The notes beneath the pieces were generated by a model, which worked only from the letters and a program-made list of their open reading frames with translations, had not been told where the DNA came from and did not search any database. A stretch of DNA of 64,000 nt from Toxorhynchites rutilus septentrionalis (Eukaryota; Arthropoda; Insecta; Diptera; Culicidae): assembly GCF_029784135.1 (NCBI RefSeq), contig NC_073744.1:70916593-70980592 (forward strand). Reading direction: 5' to 3'. Shown here piece by piece: positions 21,889-31,345 of the stretch. The position numbers and the translations under genes are program-made. The number at the start of each line of letters is the position of its first letter. Position 1 is the first letter of the stretch.

Positions 21889-23590
21889 ATGGATAAAAAA
21901 AAGTGCAGATGAAGAGTTTTGCTTAGATGCTTTGTCAGACTATAGCAGTTATTCAGAAAGCGAAAGTGATGGTGATAGCAGTGATAATGATGATGATAAT
22001 AGCAGTGATTCTTTTATCAATACTCGGAAGCCGCGAAAATTATTGCCACTGCAATATAGCGATTCAGAAGATAATGATACATGGTCAACAATAACAAATC
22101 AATTATTTTGGAACCTTTCGAAGGCAACCCAGGCATAACAATTCTACCAAAATCTGAAGCAAGTGTAAGGGACATTGTCAATTTATTTATTGGAGATGAC
22201 CTTTTAGAATATTTGGTTACAGAATCGAATAGATATCACTATCAAGTAATCAATAAATATAAAAATATCTCAAAGACGAAAAAATGGGTGGATATTACGT
22301 TTCCAGAAATGAAACGATTTTTAGGTCTAATTGTTCTAATGGGCCAAGTAAAAAAAGATAGACTTCATGATTTTGGTCGACTGATCAAAGCATCGAAACT
22401 CCGTTTTTTGCAAAAGTAATGGGCAGAAATAGATTTATGCAGATATGGCAGAGCTGGCACTTTTGTAATAATGAAGATGTATCCACAAATTCAATCAGAC
22501 TTGTAAAAGTTCAGCCAGTTATAATTTATTTAAAGAAAAGGTTTGTTGATGTATATAAACCTTATCAACAATTATCATTAGATGAATGTATTATTACGTG
22601 GCGAGGAAGACTATCATTCCGAACCTACAATCCTGCGAAAATTGTAAAGTACGGCATACTTGTGAGAGCAGTCTGTGAAGCACACATAGGATACATTTGT
22701 AATTTTCAAGTGTATGCTGGCCAAGGAATGAAACTAGAAAACACTATTCTAGAAGTTATTGATCTGTATAAAAATCTTTGGCATCAAGTTTATCAGGACA
22801 ATTATTATAACAGTGTCCATATAGCTGAAGTACTCCTGCAAAACAAAGTACGGGTATGTGGGACCATTCGGAAAAATAAAGGTCTTCCACAATGTCTTCA
22901 AAACATAACCATTTCAAATGGTCAAACCACATTTCGTAGAAAAAACGATATTCTATTACAAATATGGAATAACGGTAAACGAAATGTAAACATGATATCG
23001 ACGATACATTCGGCGCGAATAATGGAATCTGGAAGTGTAAATAGAAAATCGCATATATCAATTCAAAAGTCTGAGTCGATAATTAGTTACAACAAGTATA
23101 TGAAGGGCGTAGATCGCGCAGATCAATATCTGTCGTATTACTCCATTTTTAGAAAAACTAAGAAGTGGACCAAACGAGTTGTAATGTTTTTAATCAATTG
23201 TGCGCTTTTTAATTCATTTAAAACGTACACAACATTGAACGGAAAGAAAATGACATACATGAAATTCTTACACCAAGTGGCACTTTCGTTGATATCTGAT
23301 GTATCATCAACTGATTCTCAAAGTGACGAAACAGACTCAAATAACCACCAAAAAACTTCAGAGCCTACAAGAAGAGCACCAAAACCAGATCATCCAGAAA
23401 GATTATCATGCATGAAGAAGCACAAACTGATATGAATAGAGATGCAAAATGCAAAAAAAAACCCAAAAACAATGTAGAGTATGTGCATCGAAAAAGATAA
23501 GAAATCGAACATGTTTCGTATGTAAATTTTGTAATATTCCCTTACATAAGGGAGACTGGTACGAGAGATACCACACTCTAAATACATATT
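21889..23590 (+). pseudogene. piggyBac transposase pseudogene
   Basis: Four frame segments form one protein of the DDE_Tnp_1_7 class. An ATG at 21889 leads into an A-run frameshift, then an acidic Ser/Asp-rich N-terminus (21932-22138). A second frame (22081-22419) has PFEGNPGI and VDITFPEMKRFLGLIVLMG. A third (22419-23435) holds the catalytic core: D in SLDECIITWRGR, D in YQDNYYNSVH and D in GVDRADQYLSYYS. A fourth (about 23470-23588) is a cysteine-rich zinc-finger C-terminus (CRVCASKKIRNRTCFVCKFC ... ending LNTY). All three aspartates remain, but at least three frameshifts prevent a full-length product. The 338-codon core alone lacks the N-terminal domain. Confidence 0.88.
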
Positions 23591-23599
23591 AAAAAATGT

Positions 23600-24128
23600 A
23601 ATACTACATAGCCTTTTTTCCATGACTTGTGTATGCGAAATCGTTCTCAAGCTGTTATCCATTAGTTTTACTATTTCATGAATGATACATACACAAACAT
23701 TGTGGGTTCCTGTACTATCATGTAATATACAGTGCTTTGGCCTCAACTGCGTAAACAGTGTGAACCCAACATTTATGTTGCAAGTTTCTTGAAAAATCAT
23801 GAACGCCTCTTTGAGAGACATCATCAAAAGGCGCTTCTGGACAAGCTCTCTCTTACCATTACGAAGCTCAGCTACAAAGTTACAGATACAAAATCGTTGT
23901 GCAACAATGTATGGGAGAGTTGTTGGGCACGTATTTATCTACCATTTCATCGAACTCTGAGATGACCATTTTGATAAAATCGACTTTTAGTTCTTGAAAT
24001 CGATTTTTTCAGTGTATGATTTCAAAAAATATTTTTTCAGTATTCTTTTCTGAAAATTCAATTGTTTTCCTAAAACTCTTCCATAGATTACTTTTTTGTA
24101 GGACTTACCATTTTCGAGTAAAAAAAAA
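23600..24128 (+). repeat. Dispersed repeat R1, left part
   Basis: From about 23935 the sequence matches the minus strand of 13960-14105 (AAATCGACTTTTAGTTCTTG; TTCAGTGTATGATTTCAAAA). The stretch 23600-23935 has no recognised gene and may belong to the same repeat. Confidence 0.65.
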
Positions 24129-24318
24129 TATTAGGCTGTCAAAAAAGTCCTGCGGTATTTCCGCGAGGTGTCGTTGTAAGCGCGTAGTTCTAGTTGTATT
24201 CATTGTATCGAGTCATACTATAGCTTGTTGGAAAGGTATTTTTAATACCTGCGCTATAATATAGTCCTTGACAGTGTTTTGTTTGGTTAAGTCGTTCGTG
24301 AGTTATAGTGTCGCAAAT

Positions 24319-25803
24319 ATGGAGCAAAATAAAGAGAAAATCCGACATATTTTACAGTACTACTATGACAAAGGCAAAAATGGGGGTCTCCGTTGCCACA
24401 TTGGTTGCGCGTTCGCTTAGTAAGCGATCGATCGTGAGTTCAAAACTCTGGGCCCTCATTGACCATCTTTGTGTTGTTACAGAATAACTACGTCCACGCA
24501 ACAATCCTCAGCGATGGAGATCGATCCACGGTCGAAATAAGATCGATTCATCCATACAACTGCTCTGCTCTGCAAGAAACATCGGGCTGCTGTCCTATAA
24601 ATAACTCAACAATGATCAATCAACTGTCTCCGCTGTCCGGTCTAACTGGATAATGGAAGAACAGAACGAAAACTCTTACGCCTATATGGCAACTGTGTAA
24701 ATGTGTACCATATGCAATGGTATAGAAGGGAATACTCTAATGCCGAAAACATGGCAACTGTGTAATGTGCTAATTATAGATATGATAAACATGTGACATG
24801 TACACGATTGAAATTCGGCTCTGTTACAGCTAAAATGCTAATTAGCCTAAAATAAACAAAAGGGATAAAAAAAAGGCAAAAATGCATCTCAAGCTGCCAA
24901 TAAAATTTGTGCAGTTTATGGACCTGATACAGTTTCCATTTCCACCGTATAACGATGGTTTCAACGTTTTCGTTCTGGTGTAGAGGTCGTCGAAGATGCG
25001 CCACGCTCCGGAAGGCCTGTCGTCGAAAATTGCGACAAAATTGCTGAATTAGCCGAGAAAAACCGGCATAGTAGCAGCCGTAGCATCGGCCAAGAGCTGG
25101 AGATAAGTCATCAAACCGTTATTAACCATTTGAAGAAGCTTGGATTCACAAAGAAGCTCGATGTATGGGTGCCACACACGTTGACGCAAAAAAAACATCT
25201 TTGACCGTATCGACGCATGTGAATCGCTGCTGAATCGCAACAAAATCGACCCGTTTCTGAAGCGGATGGTAACTGACGATGAAAAGTGGGTCACTTACGA
25301 CAACGTGAAGCGCAAACGGTCGTGGTCGAAGCCCGCTGAAGCGGCTCAGACGGTGGCCAAGTCCTCATTAACGGCCAGGAAGGTTCTGCTGTGTGTTTGG
25401 TGGGATTGTCAAGGAATAATCTATTATGAGCAATTCGGACCTGTACTGCCAACAACTGGACCGCTTGAAGGTAGCACTCATGAAGAAGAGGCCATCTTTG
25501 ATAAACAGAGGCCGCATTGTCTTCCATCAGGACAACGCCAGGCCACACACTTCTTTGGTGACGCGCCAGAAGCTCCGGGAGCTCGGATGGGAGGTTCTTT
25601 TGCATCCGCCGTATAGTCCGGACCTTGCACCAAGTGACTACCACCTGTTTTTGTCCATGGCGAACGAGCTAGGTAGTCAAAAGTGAAAATTGGCTATCCG
25701 AGTTTTTTGCCAATAAGGAAGCGAGCTTCTATAACAGGGGTATTATGAAGTTAGCAGCTCGTTGGGAACAAGTCATCGAACAAAACGGCGCATATTTGAC
25801 TTA
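24319..25803 (+). pseudogene. mariner transposase pseudogene (DD34D), split by SINE
   Basis: The start MEQNKEKIRHI (24319) is cut by the SINE after about 20 codons and resumes at about 24885 with ASQAANKICAVYGPDTVS. Then come a stop, RWFQRFRSGVEVVEDAPRSG, and an HTH-type region. A frameshift falls in an A-run near 25195, and a second one near 25430. Catalytic residues are still readable: D in TDDEKWVTYDN, D in FHQDNARPHTS and D in YSPDLAPSDYHLF, the mariner-type DD34D arrangement. The last codons (FANREASFYNRGIMK..., AAYLT-like) run to about 25803. Non-functional by several independent lesions. Confidence 0.88.
24383..24871 (+). mobile_element. tRNA-derived SINE (family 2), complete copy with 13 bp target duplication
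   Basis: A 489 bp insertion between perfect copies of AAAGGCAAAAATG (24370-24382 and 24872-24884). The head resembles a tRNA: GCCACATTGGTTGCGCGTTCGC (A-box region), then CGTGAGTTCAAAACTC (B-box region). A long unique body and an A-rich tail (AAATAAACAAAAGGGATAAA) follow. A second copy starts at about 63757. The body contains the related words GGCAACTGTGTAA twice (about 24688 and 24752). Long for a SINE, and no ORF. Confidence 0.88.
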
Positions 25804-25882
25804 AAACAGATGATTGTAACTAATTTTATGAACAAATGAAAATTTAAAAAAAAAACCGCAGGACTTTTTTGACAGCTTAATA

Positions 25883-26800
25883 TAAAAAAATGGTCAAAAA
25901 TATTTGGCCCTTTCCATATGTTAGTCTTGATGAATTTTGGGAAAACTAAGTATACCAAGTTGCTTAATTAGGTAGGGTATTCACGCCCAGAAAGATTCAT
26001 TAAGTTCTGAGAGAGTTATGCCAATCCTATAGACGAGTTGGAGCGAAATCTGTCGAATATCGTATTTTGGTCGAACATGGTTTATTGATGGGACAAACTC
26101 CTGAACAAACAATGCAGTAGTTGTTGAAAGTTCATTCCACTTCTGCTCCTTCGAGAACAACAGTCTATAGGTACAAGACACGAAAAGGCATGGTTTCTGC
26201 CGAAAATGGAATGCTTTCTGACAACGCTAATTTGGGTGTATGTGAGGAATCGTCCTGTCCAATCCTTTGTAGGAATCTGAGGTGTACCATCACCATCATC
26301 GAAAACTAACTGTGAGTTGAAAATCACAAGCGCAAGAAACCAGAACCAAACTATGCTATAGATTTGGTATAATTGCTCAGAATAATTCACACTGTATAAC
26401 TGTAGCGGAAATAACAGGAAAAGAAATTTAGAATTTGATGTTCCTAGAAGGGAGTGAGAAGAGGACGATACAGTTGATTTATTGTGCATTACACACGCGA
26501 TTTTTTTTTTTTTAATATTGTGATTTCCTTGTGAAAATACATGATTGTAGTAAATCAAATCGCCGACACGGGACGCTTTGATGAGTCTATAGATGTTTCC
26601 TCGAAAAATCGAAAAAAGGTATCAATTTTTTAAAAAACATCAATGAAATCAGTTTTATGGCAACTTTAACATAACCGTTTACCATTTTTTTAACGAATCT
26701 GCACCAGTACTACCGAAATGCCCACGAAACAGTTCTCTTCGTGTCATCGCAATTAAAAACAATTAATTTCAATTATCACCTGCTCTGAGCGAATCATGCG
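25883..26800 (+). repeat. Dispersed repeat R1, right part, then transposase-like HTH scrap
   Basis: 25883-26060 matches the minus strand of 13790-13955. At 26055-26190 the plus strand reads VEHGLLMGQTPEQTMQ, a stop, then LKVHSTSAPSRTTVYRYKT. This looks like the N-terminal helix-turn-helix of a mariner-group transposase, degraded. From 26200 to 26800 I see nothing further. A 158-codon minus ORF (26082-26558) has no family resemblance. Confidence 0.5.
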
Positions 26801-26804
26801 TTGT

Positions 26805-28479
26805 TCATTCATGCTTGACTTTCGACGATGTTTTCATTACCAACACACACTTCACAGATTTGAGTATCATTGAAAATACCAACACTCCTAACAACACCAG
26901 CGGCACGATCACATCAAACGAGTATTTAACTATCCAGTTAATATTGACACCATTGGATTGCAGAATTGTACTGTTGGGATGACGTAACACCCACTCCACC
27001 CACCAAATAGCCCGATCCAGAGGATGCTCTTTCTGATCACGGAACATGCCCGACAGATCAGCCATATTTTTTTGGTACCTGTAATGTTTTATACAGATTA
27101 GAATGTGTACATTATGGATTTCTATTGAATTGACGATTACCTTTTCTCTGTCATAATTTCCTGAACAGCATCTACTAAATCTTTGCTTTTCACATCTTTA
27201 ATAGAGAGACGCTTTCCTACACCCATCTGGGTGCAATAGTTTATGTTACGATTCTGATCTGCGAACACCGGAAATCCGATGATCGGCACGCCATGCCAAA
27301 TTGCTTCTTGAGTGCTCAGTAAGCCGCTGTGTGTTATGAAGAGTTTCAAATTGGGATGGGCGAGTAAATCGTTCTGCGGCATCCATTTCCGAATGTACAC
27401 GTTTTTCGGTACCTCAATCGGCAGACCATCCGATTCGAATTTCCACAAGAATTGATACTGCGGCAATTGCCTCATGGCGTTCATTATTTCAATGATTCGT
27501 TCCTTTCCCAGCAGATCGCTGCGGACGTTTGTTCCCAGCGAGAATAAAATCGCACCTGGTTTGGCCTTATCCAGAATTGTGCTCAGATCCTCGGGAAGCT
27601 TCTTCGTTTTGATTATTTGCATTCCACCCACCGATATGACGTTTGGCATCGATGGTTCCGAATATTGAATAACTGGATTTGAGTTAAGTAGAATGACACG
27701 GGCGTCTTTGTCAAGCTCTCCAACGTAAGGAATATCGGGCATTATTTTGCGCACCAATTTATCTATCGCTGGAATCATAATATAACTTTTCGACAGTTCC
27801 TCCCAATGGTTATACAGAAAATTCATAAAACGTTGGCGAAAGTTCATGTGCTCGGTAACATCGTATTCATGGTTGGGAACCATCCCTGAAAAAGAATAGG
27901 TACCCGACATGGGAGTAGCGGTCGTGAAACCGTGGAAACCGGTTGCCGGTATATAGGGAGGTCTCCCAAACTTGTGTTGCGTCAGTGCGGAAATACATGG
28001 CCCTTGCAGATAATCACTGATAATCAGATCAAATTTGAAACCAGCCGGATAGTTTAAAATCTGCTTCAACCCTTCAGATTCCAATGAATACATACAACTC
28101 CTCAAGATGTAGTCATTAAATATGTTCATCATCGAAAATGTGTTGAGTTCTATCATGGCAAAAAAGTCCAATGCATCATCGTGACTGTCGAAAAATTTCT
28201 CATACACGCCCTCTACTTTTATGAACGTTACATTTGAGGGCGCATTTTCCTCCGTATCCACACTAACTGCTGTCACGTTGTGGCCTTTTCCTGCCAGTCC
28301 ATAGATGAGCGCTCGATGCCTGTGAATAAAACAGAGGGGTAATTATACGCTGAGCAGCTCTATTTTGAAACTTCCGACCAGATGAAGTGACTTGGAGATG
28401 GAACACCGTCAATGTACAAAATATTTGCAGCCTGGATAACACCGCTGAACACAAGCATTAATGCCAGTACGACTTTCAT
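26805..28479 (-). CDS. UDP-glycosyltransferase (UGT), three exons, 517 aa
   Basis: This enzyme transfers a sugar from a UDP-sugar to small lipophilic substrates. It is bound to the ER membrane with its active site in the lumen, and the insect family serves detoxification, pigment and hormone conjugation. Exons: 28379-28479, 27141-28319, 26805-27078. Introns of 59 and 62 bp have GT-AG ends and keep the frame (split codons TG|G and AG|G). Signal peptide: residues about 1-17 (KVVLALMLVFSGVIQA). A candidate catalytic His is in SPSHFIW (about residue 31), followed by HRALIYGLAGKGHNVT. The UGT signature lies in exon 2: WMPQNDLLAHPNLKLFITHS through STQEAIWHGVPIIGFPVFAD. Exon 3 has a hydrophobic membrane anchor (VIVPLVLLGVLVFSMIL) and a short basic tail ending KVKHE. 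The length is normal and no lesion is seen. The subfamily cannot be fixed by eye. It is the only confident host gene in the window. Confidence 0.95.
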
Positions 28480-28720
28480 CGTACCAGTTACTCAAACGAC
28501 AACCCAAATGAAACTAACGCGGCCAAACAGAAATAGTCAGAAGCGTTGATAAGTTAACTAGCGTGCAATCATACTTCAGAATTCATCCGTAGAAACGAAT
28601 CACAGATTGTCATACAGAGTAATCATCTCGATTCATCGTACGGCTTGCAAGTGCGCCGTGTATGGACGGTCTGTTTTGTCGATAAGTTGTCGTGTGGTGG
28701 TTAATAATCACGATGTGATA
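28480..28720 (-). promoter_or_regulatory. Presumed upstream region of the UGT gene
   Basis: No TATA box stands out. Two GATA-type words occur (TGATAAG at about 28545-28551; CGATAAG at about 28678-28684). GATA factors drive gut and fat-body genes in mosquitoes, so a link is plausible but not shown. The transcription start is not determined. Confidence 0.3.
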
Positions 28721-29075
28721 GCATGAAAAAGAATACACATCATCTTATCAATTCTAGCGAGAACTATTTAGATTTTACTACAAACAATGATTCAGCAAAA
28801 TGTATATATGCTTGTATTAATGAATTCTCGAGTAATTTTTGGAAAGGACCTATCTTCATTGATCGGTTCTCCTGTTCAGCGTTCTTTTTAGTAAATAATT
28901 CAGCGGTAAAAGCATTTCCTGATGTGTTTGACGATCAAGAGTGTAGAAGGGAGCCTCGTTTATCGAATGAGGTTCGAGTCCATTAGCGACTTGACAATTT
29001 TGTGTCTTCGTGTGAACGAACTTCCAAAACATTTTAATGATCTGTCAATGTCAAAACGTTAGTCAAAATCAACAT
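28720..29075. other. Stretch without a recognisable gene
   Basis: Only an 87-codon ORF without family resemblance. Nothing else is seen. Confidence 0.4.
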
Positions 29076-29078
29076 TTC

Positions 29079-29240
29079 CATCATGATGAAGTACACGAAC
29101 GAACAACGCTAAATAATTATTAAAAATTACTACGGAAATTCGGAATCGTCGGTTTAGAGCTTTAAGAGCGCTTACTCCATTTTTCGGCTGTAATAATCGT
29201 CCTATCAAGCAAGCTATCCAAAGTTTAGTGATCTTATTTA
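29079..29240 (+). pseudogene. N-terminal scrap of a mariner-group transposase
   Basis: Reading MMKYTNEQR, a stop, then IIIKNYYGNSESSV, and in a shifted frame RALRALTPFFGCNNRPIKQA. This has the layout of the N-terminal HTH of the DD41D-type transposase family, whose catalytic part occurs at 19820. It is too short to place exactly, and the lesions make it dead. Confidence 0.55.
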
Positions 29241-29830
29241 GTTTAGTATTTTGATGAATGTCATTTTACTTTTGATATGATGCCTAAGACTACCAAAATA
29301 TGTGAACGGAAGAATTGTCAAACGATCATTGTATTTTTCATTTTCCTCTGAAATTATTGTACATCTCATGTTTACCAATCAAAGACGTTTCACCAATACA
29401 CACGCAAAAATGGGTATACCTATTTGAGTGTAATGCAATACACTAAAATAATGTATTATAATTGTCCTATAGTTGACTGTTTCAATAATCTAGAGAATGG
29501 CCATCTTACCCCGAGTGGCCGTCTCGCCCCGTCCTCCCCTATACATTATTTATTATTGCATTCCCTCACAAAACATACTCCTTTTATTCGTAAAATTGCT
29601 CAGTTATTTTATTATTTCTACTGTAACATTTGCATTAAAAAATGGGTGGGTTATATCTATGATATAACCGCAGGGTTGACGTGGAACTACCGTTGGCTTA
29701 GTAATAATTTGTTTATATTGATTAAATCATTGATTGAACGGAACAATTATGGAATTCAATTTAATTCAACATTATTGCTGTGTAAGTAGGAATTTGAACA
29801 AACACCATGTAATGTAAGGCACCTTGGTTT
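29240..29830 (+). repeat. Dispersed non-coding repeat R2
   Basis: 29270-29345 matches the minus strand of 11930-12005. 29640-29800 (GGGTGGGTTATATCTATGAT, ACTACCGTTGGCTTAG, TTTGTTTATATTGATTAAAT) matches the minus strand of 12130-12250 and the plus strand of 55833-55990 and, in part, 40508-40575. No protein is encoded. The 121-codon ORF at 29424-29789 lies inside the repeat and is a shadow. Confidence 0.65.
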
Positions 29831-29961
29831 TGATGACTGTGTTAGGGAATGTGCTTATAGATGCTTATAGATGGATACTTTGAGGATTTCTGTATTGATA
29901 AAATATAAATTTAATGCTGAAATATCTTTTTTCTTGTTTGAACCTCATTTTTAGTACTTTA

Positions 29962-30565
29962 CTAGCTGACCCGGCAAACTTCGTCTCGCCCAAAATGTAT
30001 TTTTCGTTATCACAATCACATTTTCTTACCAAGCGCACGTTCATGGGTCCAATCGCAGAACTGTTCATTGATTGATCTTCTAATCTACCCTTTAAAATTC
30101 CCTCTTACTATAAAATTCCTAGTACTTCTACCAAAACTCGTCATTATAATATTATTATTAGGGGATTATTTTCAGACACAATTCTCGAAGATTTTCCAAC
30201 CACTTTCAAATAACATGTTTCTCCGTTACATGGAATAAATGATTTATAAAGAAAATATGATAGAATAAAGACAGCCCTAGATCGGACAATCCCTACTCGA
30301 GTTTTGCCCTTATCAACACAATCGGCAACCCATTTTTATTTATATAGATAGAAGAAGCTATAGGAGTAAATTTTATCACATTAAAATTAATTTCCACTTT
30401 CGAACAAAGATCAATTTCGTTAGCGCAAACATCAAATGGGCTTGTCACTATGAAATTGTAGAACATATGGGAATTGAATTTTCTCAAATTTTCCCATTTT
30501 CTTCAGAGTTTTCCGATTTTTTTCAATTGATATGTTTGGTTGGAATATGTTTGATTGAAATATGT
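29962..30565 (+). mobile_element. Foldback-type element, left arm only (copy 3)
   Basis: Starts CTAGCTGACCCGGCAAACTTCG and follows the left arm of the element at 7941 for about 600 bp (ATTGATTGATCTTCTAATC; ACTATAAAATTCCTAGTACT; GATCAATTTCGTTAGCGCAA). It stops before the tandem core. It has no coding content. Confidence 0.75.
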
Positions 30566-30589
30566 TTTTTTTTAAATTTTTTGGAACTC

Positions 30590-31060
30590 CTAAGTGAAGT
30601 TTATTTCACACACCAAGTTCCCAAAGAAGATGCTGGTGTCGCTGACAACCAGCGAGAAGATGACGGGCCTGATTCTCGAATACATTACGAATACACTTCA
30701 CGGTGGAAACGGTATGAAACGCATTCGCGATGACAACGGTACGGTGTCGACATCTGGATGCGAGATTAGTTTCCCACTAAATTTATCATTATAATATCAA
30801 ATTATCTTCAGATTAAATTTTTGTATGAGATTATTATATCACATGAAGAAAACAAAGTTTTCCACTCACATTGAATACCAGTTTGATACGAAGAAGTTAA
30901 TTTTCATTAATGATTTTTTATTTGAAAAGTGCTCATTCTGCCTGAAAACTCATCATTATCTTCGACACTTCACTAACTCGTAAAACGTAGTTCAATGGCG
31001 TGCCGTTTATTTCGTTTCCACCGTGAAGTGTATTCGAGAATCAGGCCTGATGTTAAAGCC
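30590..31060. repeat. Small inverted repeat of unknown origin
   Basis: TGATTCTCGAATAC...ACTTCACGGTGGAAACG at 30668-30715 recurs in reverse complement at 31010-31052. The 300 bp between are AT-rich. Possibly a decayed TIR element. It lies immediately upstream of a Tc1/mariner remnant. Confidence 0.5.
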
Positions 31061-31074
31061 GCTCTTTTTTAGCC

Positions 31075-31345
31075 GTGAACGGGGAAATTTATAGTACGAA
31101 GTACCTGCCGGAAGCTGCGTCGTTCACCAAGATAAGGGCGAAGAGTGATGTTCTTGCTGGATCTAGCGTCGGCCCACTACTCGAAGCGATCGTTAGAGGA
31201 GATGGAGCGGCTGAATATCGATGTGGTACCCAAGTCGGCGAACCCACCCGACCTCCCCCAGCTGCGTCCCATCGAGATTTTAAGGGCAAACCAGAAGCGT
31301 AAGATCTAGTCCAACAATTTTGTCACGTAAAATGAGAAGGAATTG
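31075..31345 (+). pseudogene. Tc1/mariner transposase remnant, C-terminal half
   Basis: Across frames it reads GEIYSTKYLPEAASFTK, then LDLASAHYSKRSLEEMERL (second catalytic D region), NIDVVPKSANPPDLPQLRPI and E in RPIEIF. It continues QKRKI, a stop, SNNFVT and KELINI. Several frameshifts and stops are present. It belongs to the same subfamily as 9360-9960. The 75-codon ORF here is one frame of the wreck. Confidence 0.75.

Larger units (their letters stand above)
21487..23590 (+). mobile_element. piggyBac-type element, decayed
   Basis: Contains a frame-broken piggyBac transposase (21889-23590). Upstream, TTAA at about 21487 is followed by repeated subterminal words (ATCGACCGGTAGCCTATT, TTATCGGCTTTT) at 21490-21510 and 21715-21775. 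These could be the 5' end of the element, interrupted by the MITE at 21508-21703. The right end was not located with confidence. Confidence 0.6.
24131..25880 (+). mobile_element. mariner (DD34D) element interrupted by a SINE
   Basis: TA-flanked (24129-24130 and 25881-25882). The TIRs of about 28 bp are TTAGGCTGTCAAAAAAGTCC and the inverse of TTAAGCTGTCAAAAAAGTCC. Removing the 489 bp SINE and one 13 bp duplication leaves about 1250 bp, normal for mariner. It is inserted into repeat R1, whose empty site is seen at about 13955. Within it lie transposase pieces (24319-25800). Confidence 0.9.

Noticed and set aside
26082..26558. 158-codon minus ORF near the UGT gene
   Set aside because: Lies over repeat R1 flank and a transposase scrap, and has no motif.
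30467..30794. 66- and 88-codon ORFs around 30.5-30.8 kb
   Set aside because: They bridge the foldback arm and an inverted repeat; chance frames in repeats.
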